Notes: generated by a model not told the origin, from the letters alone. A stretch of DNA of 49,578 bases from Xanthobacteraceae bacterium (GCA_019746355.1 JAIESC010000275.1:1-49578), one strand, 5' to 3'. Numbered from the stretch's first letter, positions 40,953 to 49,578 are shown. Made by a program: numbers and translations.

Positions 40953-42191
40953 TTACTTGTCGAGCTTCAGCTTCTTTCGGCGCATGCCTAACGTGCGCAG
41001 CCGCAAAGCGTTCAACCGGATGAAGCCTTCGGCATCCTTCTGGTCATAGGCGCCCTTGTCGTCCTCGAAGGTGACCAGCGTCGACGAATAGAGCGACTTC
41101 TCGCTCTCGCGCCCGGCCATCATCACATTGCCCTTGTAGAGCTTGAGCCGCACCTGGCCCTCGACATGCTCCTGGCTCTTGTCGATCAGCGCCTGGATCA
41201 TCTCGCGCTCCGGCGTGAACCAGAAACCGTTGTAGATCAGCTCCGCGTAACGCGGCATCAACTCGTCCTTCAGGTGCGCCGCGCCGCGGTCGAGCGTGAT
41301 CGACTCGATGGCGCGATGCGCCGCGAGCAGGATCGTGCCGCCCGGCGTCTCGTAGACGCCGCGCGACTTCATGCCGACGAAACGGTTCTCGACCAGATCA
41401 AGCCGGCCGATGCCGTTGTCGTGGCCGAGCTCATTGAGCCTGATCAGCACAGCCGCCGGCGAGAGCTTCTTGCCGTCGATCGAAATCGCGTCGCCCTTTT
41501 CGAAGCCGATGCGAACCTCGGTGACCTTGTCGGGCGCCTCGGTCGGCGAAATGGTGCGCTGATAGACGATGGACGGCGCTTCCTTCGCCGGATCCTCCAG
41601 CACTTTGCCCTCGGATGAGGAGTGCAGCAGGTTGGCGTCGACCGAGAACGGCGCCTCGCCTTCCTTATCCTTGGCGATCGGAATCTGATGCTCTCGCGCA
41701 AAGGCAAGCAAATCTTCGCGGCCCTTAAAACTCCATTCGCGCCATGGCGCGATGATCTTGATCGACGGGTCGAGCGAATAATACGACAGCTCGAAGCGGA
41801 CCTGATCGTTGCCCTTGCCGGTCGCGCCATGCGCCACCGCGTCGCCGCCGACCTTGTGGGCGATCTCGATCTGCTTCTTGGCGATGAGCGGCCGGGCGAT
41901 CGAGGTGCCGAGGAGATAGAGCCCTTCGTACTGCGCATTGGCGCGGAACATCGGATAGACGTAGTCGCGGACGAACTCCTCGCGCAGGTCCTCGATGAAG
42001 ATGTTCGGCTCCTTGATGCCGAGCATCAGCGCCTTCTCGCGCGCCGGCGCAAGCTCGCCGCCCTGGCCGAGATCGGCAGTGAACGTCACCACCTCGCAGC
42101 CATAGGTGGTCTGCAGCCACTTCAGGATGATCGAGGTGTCGAGGCCGCCGGAATAGGCCAGCACGACCTTCTTGACAGTGCCTTTGGGCAT
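40953..42191 (-). CDS. argG: Argininosuccinate synthase
   Basis: 412 residues. AYSGGLDTS is the ATP-binding P-loop; [12 protein letters not shown] and EYLHPS-type conserved regions follow. It joins citrulline and aspartate using ATP in arginine synthesis. The length matches the type-1 enzyme. I use the ATG at 42189-42191 ([16 protein letters not shown]), since the frame upstream reads into a non-conserved stretch. It lies between two small genes on the same strand. Confidence 0.98.
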   Translation of the reverse strand: MPKGTVKKVVLAYSGGLDTSIILKWLQTTYGCEVVTFTADLGQGGELAPAREKALMLGIKEPNIFIEDLREEFVRDYVYPMFRANAQYEGLYLLGTSIARPLIAKKQIEIAHKVGGDAVAHGATGKGNDQVRFELSYYSLDPSIKIIAPWREWSFKGREDLLAFAREHQIPIAKDKEGEAPFSVDANLLHSSSEGKVLEDPAKEAPSIVYQRTISPTEAPDKVTEVRIGFEKGDAISIDGKKLSPAAVLIRLNELGHDNGIGRLDLVENRFVGMKSRGVYETPGGTILLAAHRAIESITLDRGAAHLKDELMPRYAELIYNGFWFTPEREMIQALIDKSQEHVEGQVRLKLYKGNVMMAGRESEKSLYSSTLVTFEDDKGAYDQKDAEGFIRLNALRLRTLGMRRKKLKLDK

Positions 42192-42288
42192 AAAACGCAG
42201 CCACTCCCCACACGCGGCCGCCGACGGCCAGACCGAATTTTCGCGGACTATAGGGGGAACCGCAGGCGGCGCAACACCGCGCACGCTG

Positions 42289-42322
42289 AAAAAGCCGGCG
42301 CCCGCGCGATGGGCGCGGGCGC
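42289..42322 (-). terminator. Rho-independent terminator, minus strand, after the glycine-rich exported protein gene
   Basis: GCGCCCGCGC (42298-42307) and GCGCGGGCGC (42313-42322) form a perfect 10-bp stem with a 5-base loop. On the minus strand it is followed by CGG then TTTTT (42293-42289), the standard pattern. It separates the gene at 42364 from argG. Confidence 0.8.
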
Positions 42323-42363
42323 TGGAACCATGCCAGGCCGGAGCCGAAGCCCCGGAAAGCCGG

Positions 42364-42663
42364 TCAGTCGCAAACTTTCATACGCGGGCGCACCCACACG
42401 CCGCGATAGTCGTCCCACACCGGCTCGCCGCGGGTCCAATAGCACCGCGGGGCATAGACCGGCTCCGGCCCGACCACATAGGCCGGCGGCGGGGCGTAGT
42501 AGCGGGGTCCGGCAATCGCACCGCCGATGATCGCGCCAGCGGCAAGACCGCCGATAACGCCGGCGGCCACCGCGCCGCCCCGGCCGCCCGCATGGGCGGG
42601 CTCAGACTGGATGCCGGCCACCGCGATGGCGGCAGCGGCAACGACGAACAAGGCCTTCTTCAT
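42364..42663 (-). CDS. Small glycine-zipper-like exported protein
   Basis: 99 residues. A signal peptide (cleavage near PAHAG, residue 25) is followed by a Gly/Ala segment with glycine-zipper spacing ([20 protein letters not shown], about residues 29-48) that could insert in a membrane, then an aromatic and Pro-rich region and a short Cys-containing end ([27 protein letters not shown]). GAGGAAA precedes the ATG. Many Hyphomicrobiales have similar BA14K-like or glycine-zipper proteins of unknown role. Confidence 0.75.
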   Translation of the reverse strand: MKKALFVVAAAAIAVAGIQSEPAHAGGRGGAVAAGVIGGLAAGAIIGGAIAGPRYYAPPPAYVVGPEPVYAPRCYWTRGEPVWDDYRGVWVRPRMKVCD

Positions 42664-42939
42664 GTGTGGATTTCCTCAGATTGGACGGCCGCCCAGATGG
42701 CCGCGCGCACGTAAACCCATCGAAACACGGGATGCTTACGAAGTGATAAACGAAGCGGAAATGCGGTCGTTCAGTGACCCACCCTCGAGCGGCCGCGCCC
42801 TCCATCGCCCGCGAGCCCCGTTTTGCCCGCAATGCGTCAATGCACCTCAATTTTGGCGGCACCGAGACGGCTGATGTTTCTGCGGCAATTTGGCTAAGCT
42901 CCCCCTCGGGGATGGAAATAGGCGGAGCGGGTGGGTCGC

Positions 42940-43710
42940 ATGCAGGCGTACATTTCCGGCCGCAACGTCAATCTCACGTTCCGGCCGCCCAACCGCGGCC
43001 CCGTGCGTGCACTGCAAAACTTCGACATCGACATCGGCGAGGGAGAATTTCTCTCCATCGTCGGCCCGTCGGGCTGCGGCAAGAGCACCTTCCTCAACGT
43101 GCTGCTCGGGCTGGTGAAGCCGGATTCGGGCGACATCCGGATGGACGGTAAGCCGATCAGGGGTCCCGGCACCGACCGGGCGATGGTGTTTCAGGAGTTC
43201 GGGCTGCTGCCGTGGCGCACGGTACAGCACAACGTCGAGCTGGGCCTCGAGCTCAAGGGCATGGCCGCCGAGGCGCGGCGGAAGATTTCCGAGCCGCTGA
43301 TCAAGATGATCGGGCTTGCAGGCTTCGAGAGCCATTTTCCGCATGAGCTCTCCGGCGGCATGAAGCAGCGCGTGGGGCTCGCCCGGGCGCTCGCCACCGA
43401 TCCCGACGTGCTCCTGATGGACGAGCCGTTCGCGGCGCTCGACGCGCAGACCCGCGACATCATGCAGGTGGAGCTGCTGCGCATCTGGCAGGAGGCAAAG
43501 AAGACCGTGCTGTTCGTCACCCACCAGATCGACGAGGCGATCTACCTCTCCGACCGGGTGATGGTGATGACCAAGCGACCCGGCCGCGCCAAGAAGATCT
43601 TCAAGATCGAGCTGCCGCGGCCGCGCGACTACGAGATGAGGGTGACGCCCGAGTTCAACGAGCTGAAGCTCGAAATCTGGAACGAGCTGAAGGACGAGAT
43701 CACGGTGTAG
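42940..43710 (+). CDS. ABC transporter ATP-binding protein (nitrate/sulfonate/taurine type)
   Basis: 256 residues. Walker A GPSGCGKST, Q-loop VFQEFGLLPW, signature LSGGMKQR, Walker B VLLMDEPF and switch His VTHQIDEA are all intact. With the two permeases downstream it drives uptake by an SsuB/TauB-like importer. The start is ATG at 42940, or a GTG at 42931 nine bases upstream with GGAG closer to it; I cannot decide between them. Its stop is 2 bases before the first permease gene. Confidence 0.93.
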   Translation: MQAYISGRNVNLTFRPPNRGPVRALQNFDIDIGEGEFLSIVGPSGCGKSTFLNVLLGLVKPDSGDIRMDGKPIRGPGTDRAMVFQEFGLLPWRTVQHNVELGLELKGMAAEARRKISEPLIKMIGLAGFESHFPHELSGGMKQRVGLARALATDPDVLLMDEPFAALDAQTRDIMQVELLRIWQEAKKTVLFVTHQIDEAIYLSDRVMVMTKRPGRAKKIFKIELPRPRDYEMRVTPEFNELKLEIWNELKDEITV

Positions 43711-43712
43711 CG

Positions 43713-44528
43713 ATGGCAGCGCAAACACCGCATGGCACCGCACCGGACGACGCGCCGCACGTCAGCTTTGCCGCGCGGCACCGCAACCTGCTACTGGGGC
43801 TTCTCTCGATCGGATTGTTCTTCGCCGCCTGGCAGGCGGTGTTCCTGTTCGTGCCGTTCAACAAGCTGTTTATCAGCAAGCCCGACCTGATCTTCGCAAG
43901 CCTCATCGATCTGATCCGCAGCGGCCAGCTATTCCGCGATCTGATGGTGAGCGCGGTACCGTTCTTCTATGGGCTTGCCGCCGCGACCATCGTCGGCGTC
44001 ACGCTCGGCGTGGTGATGGGCTGGCGGACCCGCGTCGGCTGGGCGCTCGATCCGCTGATGACGGTGTTCTATGCAAGCCCGCTGGTCGCGCTGTCGCCGT
44101 TGATCGTCATCTTCTTCGGCGTCGGCATGGCGGCGAAGACGCTGATCATCTTTTTCCTGTCGGTGTTTCCGTTCGTGTTCAACACCTATGCCGGCGTGCG
44201 TGCGGTCGATCCGCTGCTCATCAATGTGGTGCGCTCGCTCGGCGGCAAGGAGATGGACCTTTATCTCAAGGTGATCGTGCCAAGCGTGCTGCCCTATGTG
44301 GTGGCCGGCGCGCGCATCGCGGTGGGCCGGGCGCTGATCGGCGTGCTGGTCGGCGAGTTCTTTGCCGCCTCGGAAGGCATCGGTTACGCCATTGCCCGGT
44401 TCGGCGATCTGTTTGCGCTCGACAAGATGTTCGCCTGCATCCTCGTCATCATGGTGATTGCGGTCGCGCTGACCGAAGGCATTCGCTTCGCCGAGCGCAC
44501 CGCATTCCCGTGGCGGGCCGGACAGTAG
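43713..44528 (+). CDS. ABC transporter permease, first
   Basis: 271 residues, about six helices, with an N-terminal hydrophilic tail before the first (about residues 25-45). The coupling loop reads GVRAVDPLLINVVRSLGGKEM with the EAA-type signature before IVPSVLPYVVAG. The binding-protein-dependent transport inner-membrane domain is of the SsuC/TauC family. It follows the ATPase gene and precedes a second permease gene by 8 bases, so the importer is likely a heterodimer. Confidence 0.93.
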   Translation: MAAQTPHGTAPDDAPHVSFAARHRNLLLGLLSIGLFFAAWQAVFLFVPFNKLFISKPDLIFASLIDLIRSGQLFRDLMVSAVPFFYGLAAATIVGVTLGVVMGWRTRVGWALDPLMTVFYASPLVALSPLIVIFFGVGMAAKTLIIFFLSVFPFVFNTYAGVRAVDPLLINVVRSLGGKEMDLYLKVIVPSVLPYVVAGARIAVGRALIGVLVGEFFAASEGIGYAIARFGDLFALDKMFACILVIMVIAVALTEGIRFAERTAFPWRAGQ

Positions 44529-44536
44529 GAGCGGCG

Positions 44537-45382
44537 ATGAGCGAGCTCACCCACACCGACGTTGCCGCCGCCGATCTTGCCGCGCCTGGCCGCAGCCTGT
44601 GGCGGCAGATCGAGCCGACCGTGTTCGGCGCGGGCACGATCCTCGCGGTGCTGCTGCTGTGGGAGCTGTTGCCACACGTCATCTCACTGTCCGCCGGCAC
44701 GAAGATGTATTTCACCACACCGAGCCGGATCGGCGCGACGCTGTGGACCATGATGGTCACCGGCACGCTCTGGGCGCCGCTCGGCGTCAGCGCCGCAGGG
44801 TTTACCATCGGGCTTGCGGCGGCAATCGCCGTGGGCATTCCGCTTGGCGTGCTGCTCGGCCGCTCGCGCACGCTCAACGCGATGTTCGACCCCTTCATCA
44901 CCGCGTTCAACGCCACGCCTCGGCTCGTCTTCCTGCCGCTCTTGATGCTCTGGTTCGGGCTCGGCGTTTGGTCGAAGGTGGTGATCGTCTTCATCGGCGC
45001 GCTGTTTCCGATCCTGATCAACACCTACGAGGGCGTGCGCAACGCCGACCGGCTCCTGATCAACGTGGTGCGCTCGTTCGGCGCAAGCGAGTGGGACGTG
45101 GCGCGGTTGGTCGTCGTGCCGAACGCGCTGCCCTACATCATCGCGGGCTTAAGGCTCGCGATCGGGCGCGCCATCCTCGGCGTGGTGGTCGCCGAATTCT
45201 TCGGCGCCGAGCAGGGGCTCGGCGTGGTCATGGTGCAGGCCGCGAGCCGTTATCAGGTGGATGTCGTGTTCGCCGGCCTGATCGTGTTCGCGGTCCTGTC
45301 GCTGATCATGACGGGAATGGTGAAGCTTCTGGAGGACCGGCTCAGCCGCTGGCGGCCGCAGCGGTTGGCGGACGGGTCCTAA
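44537..45382 (+). CDS. ABC transporter permease, second
   Basis: 281 residues, a paralogue of the preceding permease with the same coupling region (GVRNADRLLINVVRSFGASE, then VVPNALPYIIAGLRLAIGRA). AGGAG precedes the ATG at 44537; a start nine codons upstream overlaps the previous gene. Two permeases in tandem suggest a heteromeric SsuC-like channel. It is followed by a family B repeat and then the convergent binding-protein gene. Confidence 0.93.
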   Translation: MSELTHTDVAAADLAAPGRSLWRQIEPTVFGAGTILAVLLLWELLPHVISLSAGTKMYFTTPSRIGATLWTMMVTGTLWAPLGVSAAGFTIGLAAAIAVGIPLGVLLGRSRTLNAMFDPFITAFNATPRLVFLPLLMLWFGLGVWSKVVIVFIGALFPILINTYEGVRNADRLLINVVRSFGASEWDVARLVVVPNALPYIIAGLRLAIGRAILGVVVAEFFGAEQGLGVVMVQAASRYQVDVVFAGLIVFAVLSLIMTGMVKLLEDRLSRWRPQRLADGS

Positions 45383-45490
45383 GCGCGCACGGCTCGTGCC
45401 TCGCTGCAACCAGGCGCACCGCCGTCACCCGCGGGTCCATGCGATATCGGAGCAAGCACAGCCTTACGGATTGCGTTCGCCGCACGCCCT

Positions 45491-45557
45491 CATGGATCGC
45501 CGGGTCAGAGGCGAGCAAAGCGACGCCGTCCTTCGGACGGCCACGCCCGGCGATGAC
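45491..45557. repeat. Intergenic repeat, family B copy 3, partial
   Basis: CATGGATCGCCGGGTC, then GCGACGCCGTCCTTCGGACG and CCCGGCGATGAC correspond to the right half of copy 1 at 5094-5212, including the CCGTCCTTCGGACGG hairpin. The left half is not clearly preserved. It lies in the convergent gap between the second permease and the binding-protein gene, 45383-45575. Confidence 0.7.
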
Positions 45558-45575
45558 ACCGCCTGTATGGCGGCT

Positions 45576-46595
45576 TCAATTCGTCCCGACCTTGGCCGGC
45601 ACGTAATTAACCTCCTTCAGCACAGCCTCAAGCTGCGCGCGCAGCAGGAACTGCTCCGGATCGGGCAGCGGCTTGTCCTTCGGCCACTGATTCTCCGCGA
45701 TCATGTCGAGCCGGCGCGATTCGAAGATTTCGCGGAACAGCGCCGGCGGCAATTCCGCGCCGAACACGTTGTGCAGCTCGTCCCAGATCGCCGCGACGGT
45801 CTTGTCGTCGGTGAGCCCGAGGTGCTCCTTGATCGCCTTCATGGAGCCGTCCTTGTTGGTGCGGATGTACATCACCGCCTTGGCGATCGCGCGGGTGAAC
45901 CTCTTCACCGTCTCGGGGTTCTTCTCGGCATAGCCCTTCATCGTCCAGAACGTGCCGCCGACACGCGGCATCTTGTCCGACGTGCGAGCGATCACCTTCA
46001 TGCCCATGGCAACGGCCTGCGCGGCGTGCGCGGCGGAGACCATCGTGGCGTCGATGTCCTTGTTGAGCAGCGCCGGAATCCGCTCCGGCTCGCCCTGATA
46101 GGCAATCACCTTGTAGTCCTTGCCGACCTGCATATTGAAGAAGCGCCCGAGGAAGGTCGCACCCTCGTCGTAGTCGGCCGATCCGAGCCGGCCGTAGCCG
46201 ATGGTCTTGCCCTTCAGATCCTCGACCCGGGTGATGTCACCGCGGGTGACGAACACCCATTGCGACGACATCGACTGGCCGACGATGTAGCGGATCTCCG
46301 CGCCGTTCAGCGCCGCCTGCGCGCCGCCGGACGGGATCGGCACGAAATCAAGATTACCAGACATGCCGGCTGTCACCTGCGCCTTGCCGGTCAACGACAC
46401 GAAACGCGCCTCGAGCCCCTCCTGCTTGAAGATTCCGGCGGCGTCGGCGACGTAACTCGGAATGTGCAGGCCGTTGCCGCCGACAACCTTGCCGATCGCG
46501 ATCTTGGTCTGCGCGTGGGCCGGCCCGGCAACAACGGCAAGCGCGGCAGCAGCAAACGCCATCGCCGGTACGGAGGTGAAGCGGAACAATCGCAT
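45576..46595 (-). CDS. ABC transporter substrate-binding protein (NMT1/SsuA-like)
   Basis: 339 residues with a signal peptide ending AHAQT. The periplasmic-binding fold of the NMT1/SsuA/TauA group is visible in GLHIPSYVADAAGIFKQEGL, GKTIGYGRLGSADYDEGAT and GEPERIPALLNKDIDA. The neighbouring ATPase and permeases very likely use it, although it is convergent rather than in their operon. Sulfonate, nitrate, pyrimidine or thiamine-precursor transport are all possible. AGGAG supports the ATG at 46593-46595. Confidence 0.92.
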   Translation of the reverse strand: MRLFRFTSVPAMAFAAAALAVVAGPAHAQTKIAIGKVVGGNGLHIPSYVADAAGIFKQEGLEARFVSLTGKAQVTAGMSGNLDFVPIPSGGAQAALNGAEIRYIVGQSMSSQWVFVTRGDITRVEDLKGKTIGYGRLGSADYDEGATFLGRFFNMQVGKDYKVIAYQGEPERIPALLNKDIDATMVSAAHAAQAVAMGMKVIARTSDKMPRVGGTFWTMKGYAEKNPETVKRFTRAIAKAVMYIRTNKDGSMKAIKEHLGLTDDKTVAAIWDELHNVFGAELPPALFREIFESRRLDMIAENQWPKDKPLPDPEQFLLRAQLEAVLKEVNYVPAKVGTN

Positions 46596-46636
46596 GGACG
46601 TCACTCCTGTTAAGGAAACGCATTTCCCGTTGCAGG

Positions 46637-46690
46637 CCGGTTCTGAACCGGTGCGGACCTTGACGGTCCGTCTTGTCCCAGCCCGTCAAG
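46637..46690 (-). promoter_or_regulatory. Structured leader upstream of the substrate-binding protein gene
   Basis: Two inverted repeats: CCGGTTC-T-GAACCGG (46637-46651), a 15-base odd palindrome, and CTTGACGG (46659-46666) with CCGTCAAG (46683-46690). They lie 40-95 bases upstream of the start at 46595, in operator or leader position. No known riboswitch pattern was recognised. Confidence 0.35.
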
Positions 46691-46748
46691 GCTAAGCCAG
46701 TTCGGGACACCGGCCTAGGGGCGTTAACGCAATACGCCGGCCTTGCGG

Positions 46749-46778
46749 CGCGCCGCCGCACCGGTGCGGTTCGGCGCG
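46749..46778. other. Long imperfect palindrome between divergent genes
   Basis: Nested symmetry: GCACCGGTGC (46758-46767) in the centre, flanked by CGCGCCG (46749-46755) and CGGCGCG (46772-46778). It lies in the 286-base gap between the substrate-binding protein gene and the transglycosylase gene. No T-run, so a terminator is doubtful. Confidence 0.35.
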
Positions 46779-46881
46779 CGAATTAACCGCGCCGCTTAAC
46801 CTCGCCACTCGATCGCGCTACTCGGCTTTCGGCCGCTCGGTTACATCTGCCCGCGACGCAAATTTCATCCGAGGGGCAATC

Positions 46882-47715
46882 ATGCGATTGGCAAAACTTC
46901 TCTCCGCCGTTGTTCTGACGTCGGTGCTCTCCGCGCCCGCGCTCGCGGCGACCTGCAATCCTCCGGGCGGCATGGACGCCTTCCTCGCCGAATTCAAAAA
47001 AGAAGCTGCCGCCAAGGGCATCTCGCGCAAGGGCACCAGTGCGCTCGACGGCATCACCGTCGATCCCGCGGTGCTCGCCGCCGACAAGCGCCAGGGCGTG
47101 TTCAAACAGACCTTCGAGGAATTCTCCGGCCGCATGATCTCGCGCGATCGCATGACCAAGGGCATGCGCCACATGAACACCCATGCGGCGACGCTGAAGA
47201 AGGTCGAGCAGCAGTTCGGCGTGCCCGGCGCCGTGGTGGTCGCGCTGTGGGGCCTCGAAACCGACTACGGCACCAACCTCGGCAAGAAGGAGGTGATCCG
47301 CTCGGTCGCGACGCTGGCCTTCGACTGCCGTCGCACCGAGATGTTCCAGAGCCAGCTGATGGACGCGCTGCGCATTGTCGACCGCGGCGACCTCACGCCC
47401 GCCGAAATGCGCGGCGACTGGGCCGGCGACTTCGGCCAGACCCAGTTTCTGCCGTCGTCCTATTACAAGTTTGCGGTCGACTTCGACGGCGACGGCCGCC
47501 GCGACCTGGTGCACAGCGTGCCGGACGTGCTCGCCTCGACGGCCAACTATCTCAAGGGCCACGGCTGGCAGCCCAGCCAGCGCTGGAACGAAGGCGACCC
47601 GAACTTCGAGGCGATCCGCGGCTGGAACAAGGCCATGGTCTATGCCAAGACCATCGCGGCCTTCGCCGAGCGGCTCGAGGGCGGCGCAGCGCGCGCGGAA
47701 GAGCCGCGGCGCTAA
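46882..47715 (+). CDS. Lytic murein transglycosylase (MltB-like)
   Basis: 277 residues. A signal peptide (ending ALAAT, about residue 23) precedes an SLT_2 domain. WGLETDYG contains E126, the catalytic acid; DFGQTQFLPSSYYKFAVDFD and ANYLKGHGWQ are further family motifs. It cleaves glycan strands of peptidoglycan to 1,6-anhydro products. There is no lipobox, and the C-terminal PG-binding domain of longer relatives is absent. GAGGGGC precedes the start. A strong terminator follows. Confidence 0.92.
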   Translation: MRLAKLLSAVVLTSVLSAPALAATCNPPGGMDAFLAEFKKEAAAKGISRKGTSALDGITVDPAVLAADKRQGVFKQTFEEFSGRMISRDRMTKGMRHMNTHAATLKKVEQQFGVPGAVVVALWGLETDYGTNLGKKEVIRSVATLAFDCRRTEMFQSQLMDALRIVDRGDLTPAEMRGDWAGDFGQTQFLPSSYYKFAVDFDGDGRRDLVHSVPDVLASTANYLKGHGWQPSQRWNEGDPNFEAIRGWNKAMVYAKTIAAFAERLEGGAARAEEPRR

Positions 47716-47739
47716 GCGCCCGTATCCGACCTGAGATCA

Positions 47740-47773
47740 GATCGCCGGGCCAAAAGCCCGGCGATCTTGCTTT
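47740..47773 (+). terminator. Rho-independent terminator after the transglycosylase gene
   Basis: GATCGCCGGGC (47740-47750) and GCCCGGCGATC (47756-47766) form a perfect 11-bp stem with loop CAAAA, followed by TTGCTTT. It lies between the transglycosylase gene and a convergent membrane protein gene. Confidence 0.82.
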
Positions 47774-47788
47774 CAGGCCTGTTTGCTT

Positions 47789-48307
47789 TCAGGCTTGCGG
47801 CGGCGGCGCTCCGGGAAGCGCCTGGCCTGGCGGCTGCGACTGTGGCGGCGGGGCGAACACCGGCTTCCAGAAGCCCGCGCTCCAGCCGGCGACGAGCCAA
47901 TAGCCGAAGCCCGCGACAATCCCCGCGCCGACCACGATCACCGGCTCGCTGTAGAAGTTGGCGGGCTTCTGCATGTCGACCATGGTGTTGAAGCCGATGA
48001 AGGCCGACAGCGCGCCGTTGGCGACGTGAAAGATCCAGGAGCGGATGGCGAAGGCTTCGGCGATCAGCGCGCCGAGTGCCGCGGGCATCATCATCGCCGC
48101 CGCCGAGACCGCGGCGACGAACATGACCCAGCCGCCGACGAAGACGAGCGCAACGAAGAAGTCCTGGTCGCTGCCCTGCTCCGCCGCGATGAGCGAAGCG
48201 AAGCGATTCCAGTTCGCCGCCATCACGAAAAGCACCGCGGCGAGAATCGCACAGCTCGCGCCGAGCGGCACCAGGATGAAGCGAAGCAGAAACCGCCCGA
48301 CGATCAT
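47789..48307 (-). CDS. Membrane protein of unknown function
   Basis: 172 residues with four or five helices (about 5-30, 53-83, 88-105 and 118-145) and a Pro/Gln-rich tail (FAPPPQSQPPGQALPGAPPP). The ATG at 48305-48307 follows GGGGG; a TTG one codon upstream is less likely. It is the gene downstream of rlmN on the same strand, with a family C palindrome between them. I do not know the family. Confidence 0.75.
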   Translation of the reverse strand: MIVGRFLLRFILVPLGASCAILAAVLFVMAANWNRFASLIAAEQGSDQDFFVALVFVGGWVMFVAAVSAAAMMMPAALGALIAEAFAIRSWIFHVANGALSAFIGFNTMVDMQKPANFYSEPVIVVGAGIVAGFGYWLVAGWSAGFWKPVFAPPPQSQPPGQALPGAPPPQA

Positions 48308-48333
48308 CAAGCCCCCGGTGAGCGCATTTCTTT

Positions 48334-48382
48334 GAGCATGATCTTATCCGAAAACCGGTACCCGCTTTTCGGGATCATGCTC
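48334..48382. repeat. Intergenic palindrome, family C copy 3
   Basis: GAGCATGATC at the left and GATCATGCTC (48373-48382) at the right, with CCGAAAACCGGTACCC and GCTTTTCGG inside. It is the cleanest of the three copies and nearly touches the rlmN stop at 48384. Confidence 0.82.
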
Positions 48383-48383
48383 C

Positions 48384-49578
48384 TCAGTCCGTCATCGCCA
48401 TCGCCCGCAGCGCCATGCGTTCGCGCGCGGTGAGCTTTTCGGTCTCGCTCTTGAGCTGGCCGCAGGCGGCGAGGATGTCGCGGCCGCGCGGTGTACGCAC
48501 CGGCGAGGCATAGCCGGCGTTGAACACGATCTCGGAGAACTTCTCGATCTGGTCCCAGTCCGAGCATTCGTACTGGCTGCCCGGCCAGGGATTGAACGGA
48601 ATGAGATTGATCTTGGCGGGGATGCCTGCGAGCAGCTTGACCAGCGCCCTGGCGTCGCTGAGCGAGTCGTTGACCCCTTTGAGCATCACGTATTCGAAGG
48701 TGATGCGGCGCGCGTTCGACAGCCCCGGATAGTTGCGGCAGGCTTCGAGCAGCTCGGCAATCGGGTATTTGCGGTTGAGCGGCACGAGCTTGTCGCGAAG
48801 CTCGTCGCGCACCGCATGCAGCGAGATCGCCAGCATCACGCCGATCTCGGCGCCGGCCTTTTCGATCATCGGAACGACGCCCGAGGTCGACAGCGTGATC
48901 CGCCGCCGCGAGATCGCCAGCCCCTCGCCGTCCTGCACCACGCCGAGCGCGTCGCGCACCGCCTCGAAATTGTAGAGCGGCTCGCCCATGCCCATCATGA
49001 CGATGTTGGAGACGCAGCGCTCACCTTCGGTCGGCAGACCCGGTCCCTGCGCGCGCGCCATGCCGATGAAATCGCCGAGCCGGTCGCGCGCCACCATCAC
49101 CTGACCGACGATCTCCTCCGGCGTGAGATTGCGGACGAGACGCTGCGTGCCGGTGTGGCAGAATGAGCAGTTCAGCGTGCAGCCGACCTGGCTGGAGACG
49201 CAGAGCGTGCCGCGGTCCGACTCGGGGATATAGACGCACTCGACCTCGTGCGGCCGCTCGCCCTGCACCTCGCCGGGCAGGCGCAGCAGCCACTTGCGCG
49301 TACCGTCAACGGAAACCTGCTCGGCCACGACCTCCGGCCGCGCCAGCGTGTAGTGCCGCTCGAGAACCGTGCGCAGGTCTTTCGACACATTGGTCATCTG
49401 GTCGAAGTCCTGCGCGCCGCGGACGTAGATCCAGTGCCAGAGCTGCTGCACCCGCATCTTCTGCTGCGCGGTCGCGACGCCAATGGCGCCGAGCGCCTCG
49501 GCCAGCGCCACGCGGGTAAGCCCCACCAGCGACGGCTTCGCCGGCGGCACGTAGCGCTCGAGCGGCGTCTTCTCCAGC
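48384..49578 (-). CDS. rlmN: Dual-specificity rRNA/tRNA adenine-C2 methyltransferase, 5' end outside the window
   Basis: A radical-SAM methylase. [13 protein letters not shown] gives the three cluster Cys, with GMGEPL and the SLHAV region following. The frame continues to the window edge: beyond the GTG at 49548-49550 it reads [20 protein letters not shown] with no stop, which matches the N-terminus of related RlmN proteins, so the true start is past 49578. It methylates A2503 of 23S rRNA and A37 of some tRNAs. Start given as the window edge. Confidence 0.95.
   Translation of the reverse strand, partial: LEKTPLERYVPPAKPSLVGLTRVALAEALGAIGVATAQQKMRVQQLWHWIYVRGAQDFDQMTNVSKDLRTVLERHYTLARPEVVAEQVSVDGTRKWLLRLPGEVQGERPHEVECVYIPESDRGTLCVSSQVGCTLNCSFCHTGTQRLVRNLTPEEIVGQVMVARDRLGDFIGMARAQGPGLPTEGERCVSNIVMMGMGEPLYNFEAVRDALGVVQDGEGLAISRRRITLSTSGVVPMIEKAGAEIGVMLAISLHAVRDELRDKLVPLNRKYPIAELLEACRNYPGLSNARRITFEYVMLKGVNDSLSDARALVKLLAGIPAKINLIPFNPWPGSQYECSDWDQIEKFSEIVFNAGYASPVRTPRGRDILAACGQLKSETEKLTARERMALRAMAMTD

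Overview
The window is about 50 kb of high-GC, gene-dense chromosomal DNA from an alphaproteobacterium. The best fit is Hyphomicrobiales (Rhizobiales), near the Nitrobacteraceae/Xanthobacteraceae. The grounds are the sdhC-sdhD-sdhA-sdhB order, the style of argG, leuB, asd and rlmN, several orphan Bug-type solute receptors, a mesaconyl-CoA hydratase-like gene, a periplasmic sulfite dehydrogenase pair, and scattered intergenic palindromes of the kind common in these genomes. This placement is inference from recalled protein families; no search was run. I saw no tRNA, rRNA, CRISPR array, transposase, integrase or phage gene.

Layout, left to right. 0.1-2.3 kb (minus): a coupled operon of an amidohydrolase, an unknown 100-residue protein and a Rieske ferredoxin. 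2.4-5.1 kb (minus): a short CDF-type cation transporter, asd and a GST. 5.2-6.7 kb: a divergent doxX/lysR pair. 6.7-9.1 kb (minus): sulfite dehydrogenase, its cytochrome c and two small unknown proteins. 9.3-12.0 kb: an exported small protein, leuB (minus) and an EamA transporter. 12.0-15.2 kb (minus): an HTH protein, a small RHH-like protein, a PatB/MalY aminotransferase and a class-I-amidotransferase-like hydrolase. 15.4-19.2 kb (plus): a VIT/VWA protein ending in LPKTA plus a C-terminal anchor, its dedicated Gram-negative sortase, and a DUF1003 protein. 19.2-20.6 kb (minus): a second molybdoenzyme with a cytochrome b. 20.8-23.5 kb: mesaconyl-CoA hydratase, sodC and a LysR regulator.

23.7-27.2 kb (plus) holds the complete succinate dehydrogenase operon, followed by the decayed C-terminal end of a Bug receptor gene. 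27.5-32.1 kb: an OmpA-domain protein, a VOC protein, a small membrane protein, a receiver-only response regulator whose phospho-acceptor Asp is Glu, an MFS transporter and a catalytically dead HtrA-like PDZ protein. 32.4-36.9 kb (plus): a Pro/Ala-rich repeat protein, then a flavin monooxygenase-like gene, Bug receptor, cupin and second Bug receptor in a probable operon. 36.9-40.9 kb: a His/Gly-rich exported protein, a dienelactone hydrolase (TTG start), a third Bug receptor, a cytochrome b561, a Wza-like lipoprotein and a small membrane protein. 40.9-42.7 kb: argG and a glycine-rich exported protein. 42.9-46.6 kb: an NMT1/SsuA-type ABC importer (ATPase and two permeases on plus, binding protein convergent on minus). 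46.9-49.6 kb: an MltB-like transglycosylase, a membrane protein, and rlmN running off the right edge.

The most system-like element is the sortase/substrate pair at 15.4-18.4 kb, which carries every catalytic and sorting residue expected and has a 13-bp perfect inverted repeat between its two genes. Two separate respiratory-type molybdoenzymes, solute receptors without their membrane partners, and three families of intergenic repeats, three copies each, are the other recurring themes.
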